Shown: piece by piece, positions 17,065 to 25,360 of the stretch
How the letters are laid out: each line of letters starts with the position of its first letter
Position numbering within the stretch: position 1 is the first letter of the stretch
Source: Streptomyces sp. Ncost-T10-10d
GTDB lineage: Bacteria; Actinomycetota; Actinomycetes; Streptomycetales; Streptomycetaceae
Direction: 5' to 3'
NCBI RefSeq assembly: GCF_900091955.1
Contig: NZ_FMDF01000089.1
Coordinates: 23,400-87,399 of the forward strand
Length of the DNA stretch: 64,000 bases
Notes under the pieces: generated by a model
Seen by the model: the letters and a program-made list of their open reading frames with translations, nothing else
Told to the model about the DNA's origin: nothing
Database searches by the model: none
Position numbers and translations under genes: made by a program

Positions 17065-18450
17065 TCACCCGCCGGCCCCGCGCTCCTCACGGATCTCGGA
17101 GACCACCCGCGCCACTGTCTGCCGTACCGCTTCGGTCTCGGTCAGAAAGTGCCAGTAGTCGGGGTGGCGCCCCTCCAGACCGGTGACGGCGCGCTCCAGC
17201 CGGGCCACGGCATCGTCCAGCGGACGGGCATGACGCGGATCGGGAGTGTTGCGTCCGGCCATGGCCAGGCGCTGGGCGTCCCGGATCGCGAACCGGGTTC
17301 GCTGGATCTCCTGCTGCGGGTCCTTGGCCACATCGTTCAGCCGGTGCAGCCGGTCGCCGGCCGCGGACACCGCCTCGTCCGTGGCGTTCAGCAGGGCGCG
17401 CACCGTGCTCAGCCGGGAGGTCGCATCGGCCCACCGCTGCTCGTCCCGCGCCTTGGCGGCTTCCTTCAGCTTCTCCTCGGCCTGCCGCACATTGGTCGCC
17501 GCCTGCTCCGGCACCGGCTGGAGGTCCTGCCAGCACGCCGCGGAGAACCGCCGCCGCAGCTCGCTCAGCACCGGCTCCACGGAGCCCGCTCGGGTCGTCA
17601 ACGCCTGGGCGCGGGTACGCAGCGACACCAGCCGGTGGTCGATCTCGGCGGCCCGTTCGGGCAACTGGGCCGCCTCTGCCCGTACCGCCTCGGCATCGCG
17701 CAGCACCCGATCGGCACGCTGCAGGGTCTCCGGAACGCCGTGCCGGCCGGCGCCCTGGTTGAGCTTGGTCAGTTCGGGAGCGAGGGCCGCCAGCCGCGCG
17801 GCGAGGTCGTCCGCCCGCAGTCCGGACGCCCGCACCGCATCGAGAGCATTGCTCGCACCGAGAAGCGCCTGCCGGGCCCGCTCCACGGCGGGCGCGAGCC
17901 GGGCGAGCTGCGTCTCCGCGTTGCCGAGCAGCGGCCCGAGCCCCTGTGCGAACCGGTCCAGCTCGCCCTTGACCCGCACCAGCTCGTCCTTGGCCGCGGT
18001 CAGCTCCGTCCTGGCACGGGCCGCGACGGCCGGCTCCAGATCGTCCCGGTCCAGGTCGTGTGCGTCGACCGCGGTGATGTACGTATGACTGGCCTCGTCG
18101 ATCCGCCGCCCGAGAGCAGCGAAGTCATCCACGGCCTTGCGCGCACCGGGCGAGCTGTCCACCGCGGTGATCGTCTCGATCGAGATCCGCAGATCGCGCT
18201 GGGCCGTGTCCAGCTCGTAGAAGGCGGCAGCGGCTGCGTCCTTCGCGGCCTGCGCATCGGCGCGCTGACTCTCCCCGCGCCCACCGAACCAGCGTCTCGT
18301 CCCGCCACCGGCGAACGCGGCCGGCAACGCGGCGGCGAGCAGCGGCACCGGCAGCAACATCAGCGCGAGGACGTCCCCGACACCCCGGAAACCCTTGACG
18401 GCGGAATTCTCACCCGCTCCCGCCTGCGGCCGCGCGTGTGTCGCCGTCAC
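17065..18450 (-). CDS. Membrane-anchored coiled-coil protein, unknown function
   Basis: About 461 aa. A basic N-terminal stretch leads to one transmembrane helix (VLALMLLPVPLLAAALPAAFA), followed by ~380 residues rich in Ala, Glu, Arg and Leu with continuous heptads (e.g. LRADDLAARLAALAPELTKL), predicted as extended coiled coil. There are no enzymatic motifs. Conserved hypotheticals of this type occur in streptomycetes. It could be a scaffold at the membrane, but that is only inference from shape. I prefer GTG 18450, preceded by GGGAGAGG, to GTG 18495, which has no ribosome binding site. Confidence 0.75.
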   Translation of the reverse strand: MTATHARPQAGAGENSAVKGFRGVGDVLALMLLPVPLLAAALPAAFAGGGTRRWFGGRGESQRADAQAAKDAAAAAFYELDTAQRDLRISIETITAVDSSPGARKAVDDFAALGRRIDEASHTYITAVDAHDLDRDDLEPAVAARARTELTAAKDELVRVKGELDRFAQGLGPLLGNAETQLARLAPAVERARQALLGASNALDAVRASGLRADDLAARLAALAPELTKLNQGAGRHGVPETLQRADRVLRDAEAVRAEAAQLPERAAEIDHRLVSLRTRAQALTTRAGSVEPVLSELRRRFSAACWQDLQPVPEQAATNVRQAEEKLKEAAKARDEQRWADATSRLSTVRALLNATDEAVSAAGDRLHRLNDVAKDPQQEIQRTRFAIRDAQRLAMAGRNTPDPRHARPLDDAVARLERAVTGLEGRHPDYWHFLTETEAVRQTVARVVSEIREERGAGG

Positions 18451-18521
18451 ATCCCTCTCCCGTGCCGTTTCGCCCTGCCCGGTACATTCTCCCACCAGGT
18501 AAGGACGAACACACGGGTCGG

Positions 18522-19286
18522 TTAGTTCACGCTTCGGACCGTGACTTGGCCGTTGTCGCTCCGGGCCTTCACCACGTGGCCGCTGTTGTCGCTCCGCGGC
18601 GCGTCCACCGAGACACGTCCGTTGTGGGCGACGGCGTCCACCGCATACCTCACGGAGCCGCCCGGCAGATCAATGGTGATCCCTCCGTTGTCGCTCTCGG
18701 TGTCCACGAGATCGGGCACGGAGTCGAACCCCAGCTGGATCCTGCCGTTGTCGGACCGAGCCGATACGGACTTGGCCGAGATCCCTTCGGTGAGGATGCC
18801 ACCGTTGTCGCTCCCCAGTTCGAGCGGCCCGCTGGAGTCCCGGACGGTCACCATCCCGTTGTCGGCGTGGAGCGTAAGGGGAGTGTCGAAGCCGGACGCG
18901 ACGATCTTTCCGTTGTCCCCCTTGACGACCACCGCCACCCCGCGCGGCACCTTCACCTGGTGCTGCGAGGCGCAGTCGCTGATCAATGCCCGGCATTTCA
19001 CCTGGAGCGTGAGCGTGTCGTCCTGCATCTTCCACTTGGGGTCGGGTCCGTTCCCGAGAACCACCCACCCGTCGACATGACGGGTCACCTCGACCTTCCG
19101 TACATCGGCCGGTACGAGCTCCAGGGACGTGTGACCGGAGTCGATGGTCAGCGTCTTCCCACTGAGCGCGAACGACTTGTGCTCGGCAGGCGCGTCGCCC
19201 GGATCGGTACTGCCGCAGCCGGTGAGGGCAAGACCGAGCAGCAGGGCCCCTCCGGATGCGATGAGAGTGCGGATACGGAGTGCCAC
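18522..19286 (-). CDS. DUF4097 lipoprotein with beta-helix repeats
   Basis: A 254-aa secreted lipoprotein: N-terminal IASGGALLLGLALTGCG carries the lipobox (LTGC) for diacylglycerol attachment. The rest is a DUF4097 (putative adhesin) right-handed beta-helix with regularly spaced SDNG/HNG turns: KGDNGKI, HADNGMV, GSDNGGI, RSDNGRI, ESDNGGI, AHNGRV, RSDNGQV. Members sit outside the membrane and are sometimes associated with stress signalling; a ligand is unknown. GTG 19286 aligns the signal peptide; the longer frame to 19424 has no homology. It ends 72 bp from the start of the coiled-coil gene, downstream of it on the same strand order. Confidence 0.88.
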   Translation of the reverse strand: MALRIRTLIASGGALLLGLALTGCGSTDPGDAPAEHKSFALSGKTLTIDSGHTSLELVPADVRKVEVTRHVDGWVVLGNGPDPKWKMQDDTLTLQVKCRALISDCASQHQVKVPRGVAVVVKGDNGKIVASGFDTPLTLHADNGMVTVRDSSGPLELGSDNGGILTEGISAKSVSARSDNGRIQLGFDSVPDLVDTESDNGGITIDLPGGSVRYAVDAVAHNGRVSVDAPRSDNSGHVVKARSDNGQVTVRSVN

Positions 19287-19522
19287 GATGATCTTTCCCC
19301 CAGGTCGTACGGCGGGCGGTCCCGACCGTGTACACCTCACCGTACGTACACCCGCCCACCCGGCAGAATCCGGACGGCTACCGTATGAGGGGTGGGGATA
19401 TCCCCCGGACACCGCCACAGCCACCCGGGCCGCACCCCGGACGCCGCCGCCTCCTTCCCTGCCGTTCCCGGCACCGTTTGTGACCGTGGGCCGTAGTCCA
19501 TGTACGCTGTTGCCTCATCCAC

Positions 19523-19597
19523 GGGTGCGTAGCTCAGGGGTAGAGCGCTGCTCTTACAAAGCAGATGTCGGCGGTTCGAAACCGTCCGCGCCCACCA
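19523..19597 (+). tRNA. tRNA-Val (anticodon TAC)
   Basis: A 75-nt cloverleaf with the acceptor stem GGGTGCG/CGCGCCC (one T-G pair), D-arm AGCTCAGGGGTAGAGC, anticodon stem CTGCT/AGCAG with loop CTTACAA (anticodon TAC), T-arm CGGCGGTTCGAAACCGTCCG and encoded ACCA 3' end. Its 3' 45 nt are repeated at 21839, marking it as the attachment site of an integrated element. Confidence 0.97.
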
Positions 19598-19598
19598 G
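19553..19598 (+). repeat. Attachment site attL within tRNA-Val
   Basis: A 46-bp block from the anticodon loop to one base beyond the CCA end is identical to 21839-21884. Tyrosine integrases commonly recombine in a tRNA 3' half and rebuild it, as seen here. Confidence 0.92.
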
Positions 19599-19612
19599 TA
19601 GGAAGCACGACA

Positions 19613-19653
19613 AAGGCCCAGGTCACCGGTACTGAACCGGGAGCCTGGGCCTT
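19613..19653 (+). terminator. Terminator after tRNA-Val
   Basis: Arms AAGGCCCAGG (19613-19622) and CCTGGGCCTT (19644-19653) surround an internal CCGGT/ACCGG pairing, followed by GTTCGTT. A related hairpin (AAGGCCCAGG...CTGGGCTCTTT) follows the attR copy, which is presumably the original tRNA terminator displaced by integration. Confidence 0.75.
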
Positions 19654-19690
19654 GTTCGTTCCTCAGCCGCGGAGGCGGGGGAGAGGCGTC

Positions 19691-19720
19691 GTGCCAGTTA
19701 CGTGCCAGATGCGTTGCCAG
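19691..19720. promoter_or_regulatory. Candidate integrase arm-type sites, left end
   Basis: GTGCCAG at 19691 and 19702 (11 bp apart, one helical turn), then TTGCCAG at 19714. The same pair with the same 11-bp spacing lies at 21705 and 21716 near attR. Paired heptamers on both arms are the layout of lambda-type integrase arm sites. They overlap the integrase 3' end. Confidence 0.6.
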
Positions 19721-20315
19721 GCTCTGCCGGCCGGACCTTCCTGATCTGCTCGTCGACATGGGCGGCGATCGCATGGTCGCGGCCGTTCACCAGGTGCTGA
19801 TAGATCAGCGCGGCTCGCACCGAGGAGTGGCCCATGCGCTGCATCAGCTCGCGCGTGGTTGCACCGCCGGTCGCGGCGAGGGTGTTCCCGGTGTGGCGCA
19901 GATCGTGGAAGTGGACGTCTCCGAGGCCGGTCGTTTCCAGGGCCCGCAGCCACAGGCGGCGGAAGTTGTTCCGGCGAAGTTGCCCGCCGCGTGCTCCGGT
20001 GAACTCGAGTCCGGTGCGGCCTGGCTCGGCGTACGTGTCGAGATGAGCGGCCAGACTTTCCGACAGCGAGGCCGGGAAGGCGACGGTGCGCACGCCGGCC
20101 GCGCTCTTGGGTGCCTTGGCCAGGATGCCGTCCGTGCGGGTCTCGGCCAGGGCACGCCGCACGGCGACGGTTCGCCGTTCGAGGTCGACGTCATGGCGCT
20201 GGAGCGCGGCCAGCTCCCCGAGGCGGAGGCCGGTGAAGGCCGCCAGGAGGATGAACACCCGGATGCGCGCCGGCACGGCATCGGCGAGCTGGAAGACCTC
20301 GGTGACGTCAAGGCA
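19698..20315 (-). pseudogene. Tyrosine integrase, N-terminus deleted
   Basis: About 205 residues of the catalytic domain of a phage-type tyrosine recombinase. Catalytic residues are intact: Arg in TGLRLGELAAL, His-x-x-Arg in HDLRHTGNTLA, a His in MGHSS and the Tyr in ALIYQH. The N-terminal arm-binding and core-binding domains (normally ~170 residues) are missing. Upstream of CLDVTEVFQLADAV the frame reads Arg/Ala/Ser-rich noise and no start is credible. The protein would be inactive, so the element is stranded. Its position directly inside attL, reading toward the tRNA, fits the usual int-att arrangement. Confidence 0.85.
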
Positions 20316-20678
20316 CCCGGCTGCGCTCCGCTCCGCCGGGCGCGCTTCCCGGCTCTGGCTGCGCCCGCGCTCCTGCCTTCGGCCCGCTCGGCGCTGCCGC
20401 CGCCGACGCGAGCCCACAACTGGCTAGGCCCGGAGGGCATGAGACGAGAACCAAGCCCGCGGCTTCAAGACATGCCTCCGGCGGGGGCGCTCAGATTCCG
20501 GGATGGACGGGGCGCCGTTCGCGAGCGCCGGCCGGAGCGTGGCGAGCGTCGTGGGCTCCCATCCCGACCACCTTCGACCCAGGCAGAGCCGAGCAGTCGC
20601 GGCCCAGGGCGTCAAGGTCGTTCGTACAGTGGCGCGCTCCACCTTGACGCCCTGAACCACGCCCGCTCCACGGTGTGT
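20316..20678. other. Non-coding remnant between integrase and ArsC fragments
   Basis: I recognise no gene in these ~360 bp. Open frames exist on the minus strand, but their translations have the Arg/Ala/Pro composition of spurious frames. It is probably debris of the deletion that removed the integrase N-terminus. Confidence 0.4.
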
Positions 20679-20741
20679 GGCGGCCATCTGGGAGCGCCCG
20701 GCGTTGTGGACGCAGGCGAAGAGCACCAGGAGATCACCGAC
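20679..20741 (-). pseudogene. Arsenate reductase (LMW-PTP type) N-terminal fragment
   Basis: Twenty-one codons read GDLLVLFACVHNAGRSQMAA, the N-terminus of ArsC-type arsenate reductases, including the CX5R phosphate-binding loop (CVHNAGR). Homology ends abruptly after MAA and no further ArsC sequence follows. The scrap overlaps the 3' end of the DUF4360 gene by 8 bp, so it was joined to that gene by a rearrangement. Confidence 0.7.
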
Positions 20742-21366
20742 ACTGCCTCCAGGCCAGGTGGTACACGGTTTGGATGTTGCCGTCCGTCGAGTCCATCTCC
20801 ATGAAGCTGGTGGCGCTCGGGCTCGAGGTGCCGCGATCGACCCCCAGTTCAGTGTTGATGGTGAGGTTGCGCCCCTCTCCGCAGCGGGCGACGTCCCGGG
20901 CGGCGATGTGCACGGTGTCGGTCGTCTGCCAGTTGTTGTTGAACCCGCCTGGGAAGTGATGGGTGAAGTTGGTGGTGTGGGCATCTCCCTGGAAGTGGTA
21001 GCTGGCCCGTTGGGTCCCTGACGCGCCCGGCGCCAGTGACGCGAAGCCCATGTAGGTGGCGGACACGATCGCGTACATGGAGCGGCGACCGGGGACGTGC
21101 AGAAGCAGGTTGAGCTGACAGTTCTTCCGGTCGGTCGACGGCGAGCTGGGCCCCACCTGGGCGAGGTAGTTACTGTAGGTGACGGTGAAGGTGGTTTGGT
21201 CGGGGGAGATGGCCACGGCGGCCGTCCCCGGCGGGCAACCGGAACCATTGGCCGTCACGCTGTCGATGACGATCCGGGCCGGCGGCGGGGGCGGGTGGCC
21301 GCCGAAGGCCGCCGAGCCGAACAAGGATGTAGCGACACCAGTCGCGGCCAGCGCGCGGAGCACCAT
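20734..21366 (-). CDS. Secreted DUF4360 protein
   Basis: A 210-aa protein with signal peptide MVLRALAATGVATSLFGSAAFG. The mature sequence has the DUF4360 hallmarks: IDSVTANGSGCPPGTAAVAIS, FTVTYSNYLAQVG, NCQLNLLLHVPGRRSMYAI and a conserved late Cys (HLAWRQCR end). DUF4360 proteins are common small secreted proteins of actinomycetes and fungi with no known function. ATG 21366 has GAAGGGAAG 5 bp upstream. It is the only intact gene inside the tRNA-Val element. Whether it arrived with the element or was trapped by it is unclear. Confidence 0.88.
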   Translation of the reverse strand: MVLRALAATGVATSLFGSAAFGGHPPPPPARIVIDSVTANGSGCPPGTAAVAISPDQTTFTVTYSNYLAQVGPSSPSTDRKNCQLNLLLHVPGRRSMYAIVSATYMGFASLAPGASGTQRASYHFQGDAHTTNFTHHFPGGFNNNWQTTDTVHIAARDVARCGEGRNLTINTELGVDRGTSSPSATSFMEMDSTDGNIQTVYHLAWRQCR

Positions 21367-21838
21367 GGGCTTCCCTTCAGTCGTCCACGGATCCAGGGCG
21401 GGCGTCGCTTTCTGAGCCCGACCTTCGGTTTTCCCGTGGACATCGCACCACACGCTGCGTGTCCGCGCACAGAAGGTGACGCTCCAGTCACTCAAACGGC
21501 CTTCAGGGTGGAGACCTCGTTCACCCACGCACGGGGACAGAGCGACGCGAAGTCTCAAACCACTGTCTGACATCCATCGTTGACATCAGCGAACACGGAC
21601 AGCGGCGTACCTCCTGGCTAACCGGCGTACGGCGCGCAGTAGTAAGACGCCGAGTCCGCGGAGACCGGATTGAACTTACAAGGCAGGTGTCGCCTACGCC
21701 GCACGTGCCAGATCCGTGCCAGAACGAGCGGTCAGCCACGGTCAATTGGGGTGTGAGAGGGCGCGGGTACGCGCTGCCAGGCTTGGTGCCGTTGTACGGC
21801 TGTTGACCAGCCAAGACCGTCCCGTGATCGGCGCCAGG
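21367..21838. other. Right arm of the tRNA-Val element, non-coding
   Basis: This stretch contains the promoter side of the DUF4360 gene. It also holds a degenerate att-like copy at 21675-21696 (CTTACAAGGCAGGTGTCGCC against CTTACAAAGCAGATGTCGGC) and two GTGCCAG heptamers 11 bp apart at 21705 and 21716, matching those at 19691 and 19702. No credible gene is seen. Confidence 0.55.
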
Positions 21839-21884
21839 CTTACAAAGCAGATGTCGGCGGTTCGAAACCGTCCGCGCCCACCAG
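21839..21884 (+). repeat. Attachment site attR, 46-bp tRNA-Val duplicate
   Basis: It is identical to 19553-19598 (tRNA-Val 3' portion plus CCA and one G). The upstream tRNA half is absent, so this is not a functional tRNA. It sets the right boundary of a ~2.29-kb element. Confidence 0.92.
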
Positions 21885-22070
21885 ATTGACCAGCACAGCA
21901 GGAAAGAAGGCCCAGGTCGGAGCACATCCGGTCTGGGCTCTTTGCGTTTTGGGGCACCCTGACTACGGCCATGCGCACTCTGACTACACCCTCAGTACCG
22001 CACCCCGTCCCCTGAAGATCTCCTAAACGATCTTGGATAGGTGCAGGTCAGGACTAAGTTCCCGGACTTA

Positions 22071-22109
22071 CAGAAGCGGCCCGGCCCCCAAGGGGTCGGG
22101 TCGCTTCTG
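22071..22109. terminator. Long hairpin, probable terminator
   Basis: An 18-bp RNA stem from CAGAAGCGGCCCGGCCCC to GGGGTCGGGTCGCTTCTG, with a CAA loop; two of the pairs are G-U. It lies in a gap with no intact gene nearby, so its gene of origin may have been lost. Confidence 0.6.
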
Positions 22110-22120
22110 CGTTCGCGCCA

Positions 22121-22153
22121 AGTGGTCCGCTCCGGAAGTCTTTCGGGGGTTGA
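22121..22153 (+). repeat. IS630-tail inverted repeat, left copy
   Basis: AGTGGTCCGCTCCGGAAGTC and the following 13 bp match the reverse complement of 23934-23965 with two mismatches and one gap. It sits at the end of the IS630 transposase scrap. The two copies flank the serine hydrolase gene in opposite orientation. Confidence 0.65.
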
Positions 22154-22381
22154 TCGCGCGGCGAGGCGGAACGAGGATTCTTCCTGGTGATCGGCTGTGT
22201 GCCGGTCGAGCCTGTCCAGCAGTTCGTCCAGGCCGGAGGTGGTGAACCCTCACTGGAATGGCTGTGCTGTGGCGTTGTAGCGGTCTTCGAAGGCTCGGAG
22301 CCGGTCCCCGACCTGGGCAAGGTCGGTGAAGTCGTTGGGCGTGACGACCTTGCGATGCACGGCGGAGAAGTAGAAGGGCCT
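22151..22381 (-). pseudogene. IS630-family transposase, C-terminal fragment with stop
   Basis: The minus strand reads HRKVVTPNDFTDLAQVGDRL, then RAFEDRYNATAQPFQ, a TGA (22250-22252) and GFTTSGLDELLDRLDRHTAD. This matches the C-terminus of IS630-type DDE transposases, where the residue at the TGA is Trp (PFQW, TGG to TGA). Only ~75 codons survive, the catalytic Asp/Asp/Glu region is gone, and the element cannot move. Confidence 0.7.
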
Positions 22382-22620
22382 GGATGGAGCGGCAACGGAC
22401 ATGGCAGACAGGCCGATCGTGATAAGTGGGTCAAGACAGCGGCAGGCTGCCGTGTCCACGACGGCTGCAGCGAAGCCGTCCATCCATCGGACACGGCATC
22501 CAGAACGGGCAGGATGGCCGCCCCGCCCACACCCGCCGAGTCCACCGAGACCTCACTGACCCGGAGGCTGACCGGCCGTGCCCGCACCGCCTGGCCTCAG
22601 CTGCGCTCGACCGGAGAGTC

Positions 22621-23733
22621 TCAGCTGGTGGCGGCCTTCGCGACGAGCTCGCTGATCTGATTGACCGCGGCGGAAGGACCGGGGAAGAACCGGTTCTTGG
22701 TCAGCGCGAAGGAAATGCCGGTCGCTGTGTCGGCATACGCCGCGCTGCCTCCCATGCCGGGCATGCCGAAAGCGCTCAGCGTCTCCTGCGGGTTGGCCCC
22801 GGGCCTGCCGAGGTTGTAGCCCAGCGCGCGCGGTGTCGGGAAACCGACCATCTGGTCGACGTCGGCCGTGGCCAGGGCCGTGGCCTCGCGCAGCCGCTCG
22901 TCCGAGACCAGCCGGACACCGTCCACCTCGCCAAGCAGCGCGGCGTACATCCTGGCCACCGCGCGGGCGGACATCGTGCCGCCTGAGGGAATGTCCGAAG
23001 TGAGCACTACGGGGCTGTTTCCGTACTTGGCGCTGGGGGTCACGGCGGGCGGCGTGGCCTTGAGCATTGGCATGTCGGCGGGCATCGCTGCCATCATCGC
23101 GGCGGTACCGGGCGCGTCCTCGAGTCGGGCGAGTCGGCCGAGCTCGGACTCCGGGACGCCGAAGAACAGCTCGTCGGCGATGCCCAGCGGAGCCGCCACC
23201 TCCTGCCTGAGTACGTGCGAGATCGGTTTGTCGGTGGCCCGGCGAACGATTTCGCCCATCACGAAGCCCCAGGTCATCGCGTGGTAGCCGGTCTTGGTCC
23301 CGGGCTCCCACCAGGGCTCGGAGTCGGCGATCAGGGCACACATCCTGTCCCAATCAGCCAGGTCCTGCACCGTGAGGTCGGACGGCACTGCCGGGACGCC
23401 GATGGAGTGGGTCAGCGCGTGGCGGATGGTCGCCTTGTTCTTGCCGTGGGCGCCGAACTCGGGCCAGAGCTCCACGATCGGCGTGTCATAGTCAAGGGTG
23501 CCGCGGTCTGCGAGGACGTGCACCACCGTCGCGGTCACACCCTTACCGGTGGAGGCGCTGTAGAACGGGATGTCCGAGGTGACCGGACGGCCGCTGTCCG
23601 GATCGGCGACGCCCGCCACCGCGTCCACCACCAACTCACCGTGCTGATACACCGCGACCTGGATCCCCAGCTCGGCGCCCGACTCCACCAGCTGGTCAAT
23701 GGCCTGTTGCACAAGCTTCTGCATGATGTTCAT
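22621..23733 (-). CDS. Serine hydrolase, beta-lactamase/esterase (EstB-like)
   Basis: A 370-aa penicillin-binding-protein-like serine hydrolase of the class C beta-lactamase fold. The nucleophile motif SxxK is in FYSASTGKGVTATVVHVLAD, the Tyr motif is YHAMTWGFVMGEIVR, and a Gly-rich third motif region is FGMPGMGGSAAYAD. It has no signal peptide, so it is probably cytoplasmic, like EstB-type esterases that cleave short acyl esters rather than beta-lactams. Start is ATG 23733 (GAGAGGGC close upstream) or ATG 23724. It is isolated between IS630 scraps, so it may be horizontally acquired or framed by transposition. Confidence 0.88.
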   Translation of the reverse strand: MNIMQKLVQQAIDQLVESGAELGIQVAVYQHGELVVDAVAGVADPDSGRPVTSDIPFYSASTGKGVTATVVHVLADRGTLDYDTPIVELWPEFGAHGKNKATIRHALTHSIGVPAVPSDLTVQDLADWDRMCALIADSEPWWEPGTKTGYHAMTWGFVMGEIVRRATDKPISHVLRQEVAAPLGIADELFFGVPESELGRLARLEDAPGTAAMMAAMPADMPMLKATPPAVTPSAKYGNSPVVLTSDIPSGGTMSARAVARMYAALLGEVDGVRLVSDERLREATALATADVDQMVGFPTPRALGYNLGRPGANPQETLSAFGMPGMGGSAAYADTATGISFALTKNRFFPGPSAAVNQISELVAKAATS

Positions 23734-24196
23734 GCCCTCTCGGTCTTTGGCTGCGGCGCTTGTGGGCACCGTTCACCCGAGAGTCGGCACCAACGGTGAG
23801 ATCTTGACATCTGCACAGCACTACTCGGCGCTGCCCGACCATCAGGCTGGCGAAGCTCGGTGATCTGGGACGAGAACCCGAACGACCGCCCCCGACATCT
23901 GAGAAGGCACCACCCACGACATCGGCTCCGGAGTCAACCCCCGAAGGACTTCGGAGCCGACCACTCAGCCGTTAGGACTGACCATCAACAGGTGGTGATC
24001 ACGCGCCAACCCGCCGGCTTCGTTCACCTAGCCAGCGACAGCGTTTGTCGATCTGTTCGAGCAGCAGTTCGTGCCCAGCCTCGCAGTGAGTGTTCACGGG
24101 CAATGACGGCACCGCTGTCCGCCAGCGGCGGTTCGGTAAAACGGATCACCGGGATTCGCCGCCCGGGGAAGGTCGTCAGCCTGCCGCAGTGCTGCG
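23734..24196. other. Gap with IS630-tail copy, no gene recognised
   Basis: These 463 bp contain the promoter side of the serine hydrolase and the right IS630-tail repeat. The remaining open frames on both strands have no recognisable domain. The sequence is less GC-skewed by codon position than real genes nearby, consistent with decayed DNA. Confidence 0.45.
23934..23965 (-). repeat. IS630-tail inverted repeat, right copy
   Basis: Reverse complement AGTGGTCGGCTCCGAAGTCC and onward pairs with the left copy at 22121-22153. It points outward on the right side of the hydrolase gene. No transposase coding sequence remains next to it. Confidence 0.6.
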
Positions 24197-24943
24197 TCAA
24201 CGGGTAGCAACGGCCAAGCTGACCACGTAGTGCTCCTCGACCGTCCCGTTCGGGAAGACCTTGGCGAGGAGGTCGCGTTCCTGGGCAAGGAACGTGTTGG
24301 TCGCCTCCTTGCCGAGAACGAGGAAGTCGGAGTAGCTGGAGAGGTTGGCGAGATGCTTGTCGAGAGGAACGCTCCGGGTCCACGGCACGTGCCGGTTGAC
24401 GAAGCCGAGCTGGGGCGGCAGTCCGCGGAATCGAGCCATGGGATCGGGGGCGCTGTCGGCGGCTCCGAAGAGGCGCCGCAGGCGGGCGTCCTGGTCGGCA
24501 ATCCACGGAACAGCGCTGTCTGAGTCGTTCCACCAGAGGGCGAGTGCACCACCGGTGCGAAGGACTCGGAGAGCTTCCGGTACGGACTTGCGCTGATCGG
24601 TCCAGTGCCAGGCTTGGGCATACGTGAGGATGTCGATGGAGCCGGAGGCCAGCGGCAGATTGTTGCCGTCACCGATCACGAGCGGGACTCCGGGCAGGCT
24701 GAGGCGGAACTGCGAGGCCATTCCGGGGCCGGGCTCGACCGCGATGACGTTCGCACCGCGGGCGCGGAGGAGCGTCGTCGCCAGTCCGGTGCCGGCCCCG
24801 ACGTCCGCGACACGGGCGTCCTTCAGGGGGCAGCCGGTGAGTTCCTCGACCGCGTCGAGCAAGGCGGGCGGGTATGAAGGGCGGTTCGCAGCGTAACTGG
24901 CGGCAGCCAAGTCGAATGAGCGAGCCTGCGAAGTGATCGTCAT
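24197..24943 (-). CDS. Class I SAM-dependent methyltransferase
   Basis: A 248-aa methyltransferase of the UbiE/Methyltransf_11 type: motif I RVADVGAGTGLATTLLRARG, acidic end of beta-2 in VIAVEPGPGMA, motif IV DILTYAQAWHWTD and the post-motif ALRVLRTGGALALWWND. The HWTD and WND segments are typical of the yeast Crg1/trans-aconitate-methyltransferase-like subgroup. The small-molecule substrate is unknown. ATG 24943 begins at MTITSQARSFDLAAASYAANRP, the usual opening of this subgroup. No partner gene lies adjacent. Confidence 0.9.
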   Translation of the reverse strand: MTITSQARSFDLAAASYAANRPSYPPALLDAVEELTGCPLKDARVADVGAGTGLATTLLRARGANVIAVEPGPGMASQFRLSLPGVPLVIGDGNNLPLASGSIDILTYAQAWHWTDQRKSVPEALRVLRTGGALALWWNDSDSAVPWIADQDARLRRLFGAADSAPDPMARFRGLPPQLGFVNRHVPWTRSVPLDKHLANLSSYSDFLVLGKEATNTFLAQERDLLAKVFPNGTVEEHYVVSLAVATR

Positions 24944-25360
24944 ACGAACATTCTTGACGGGGCACAGGTGCTTGGCCTCGTACTTTTGTGCCTTTCCTTC
25001 GACGGTAGGCAGTCACCGGGTACGTCGGCGGGTGCACCAGCGTGACGGCGCGCCTCCCAAGCCCGTCGACAAGCGACGTCACCACCACTGCTCGATAAAG
25101 CGCCCGTGGGGGCGGAGTGAGTAGAAACCTTCTCTACGGGTTCAAGGCTCCGGACGCCTCGTTGCCGAGGTGTTCGGAGTTGTCACCGGCCGAGATGAGC
25201 AGGACGGCGGCGCTGTCCGGGCCGACGCCGTGGACGCGAGCAGATCAGGAGCAGTCGCTTTAATTGCTTCGGTTATCCGCTTGGTGAGGTCGTTGATCTC
25301 TCACCTCCAACCGATCACGGTTGGGGGCCTTTGGCATCCATTTCTGAGTCATGGGTGTGG
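24944..25360. other. Gap, no gene recognised
   Basis: About 415 bp upstream of the methyltransferase. Open frames on either strand lack domains and ribosome binding sites. The proximal 150 bp presumably hold the methyltransferase promoter. The rest is likely remnant DNA of the integrase whose tail follows. Confidence 0.4.
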
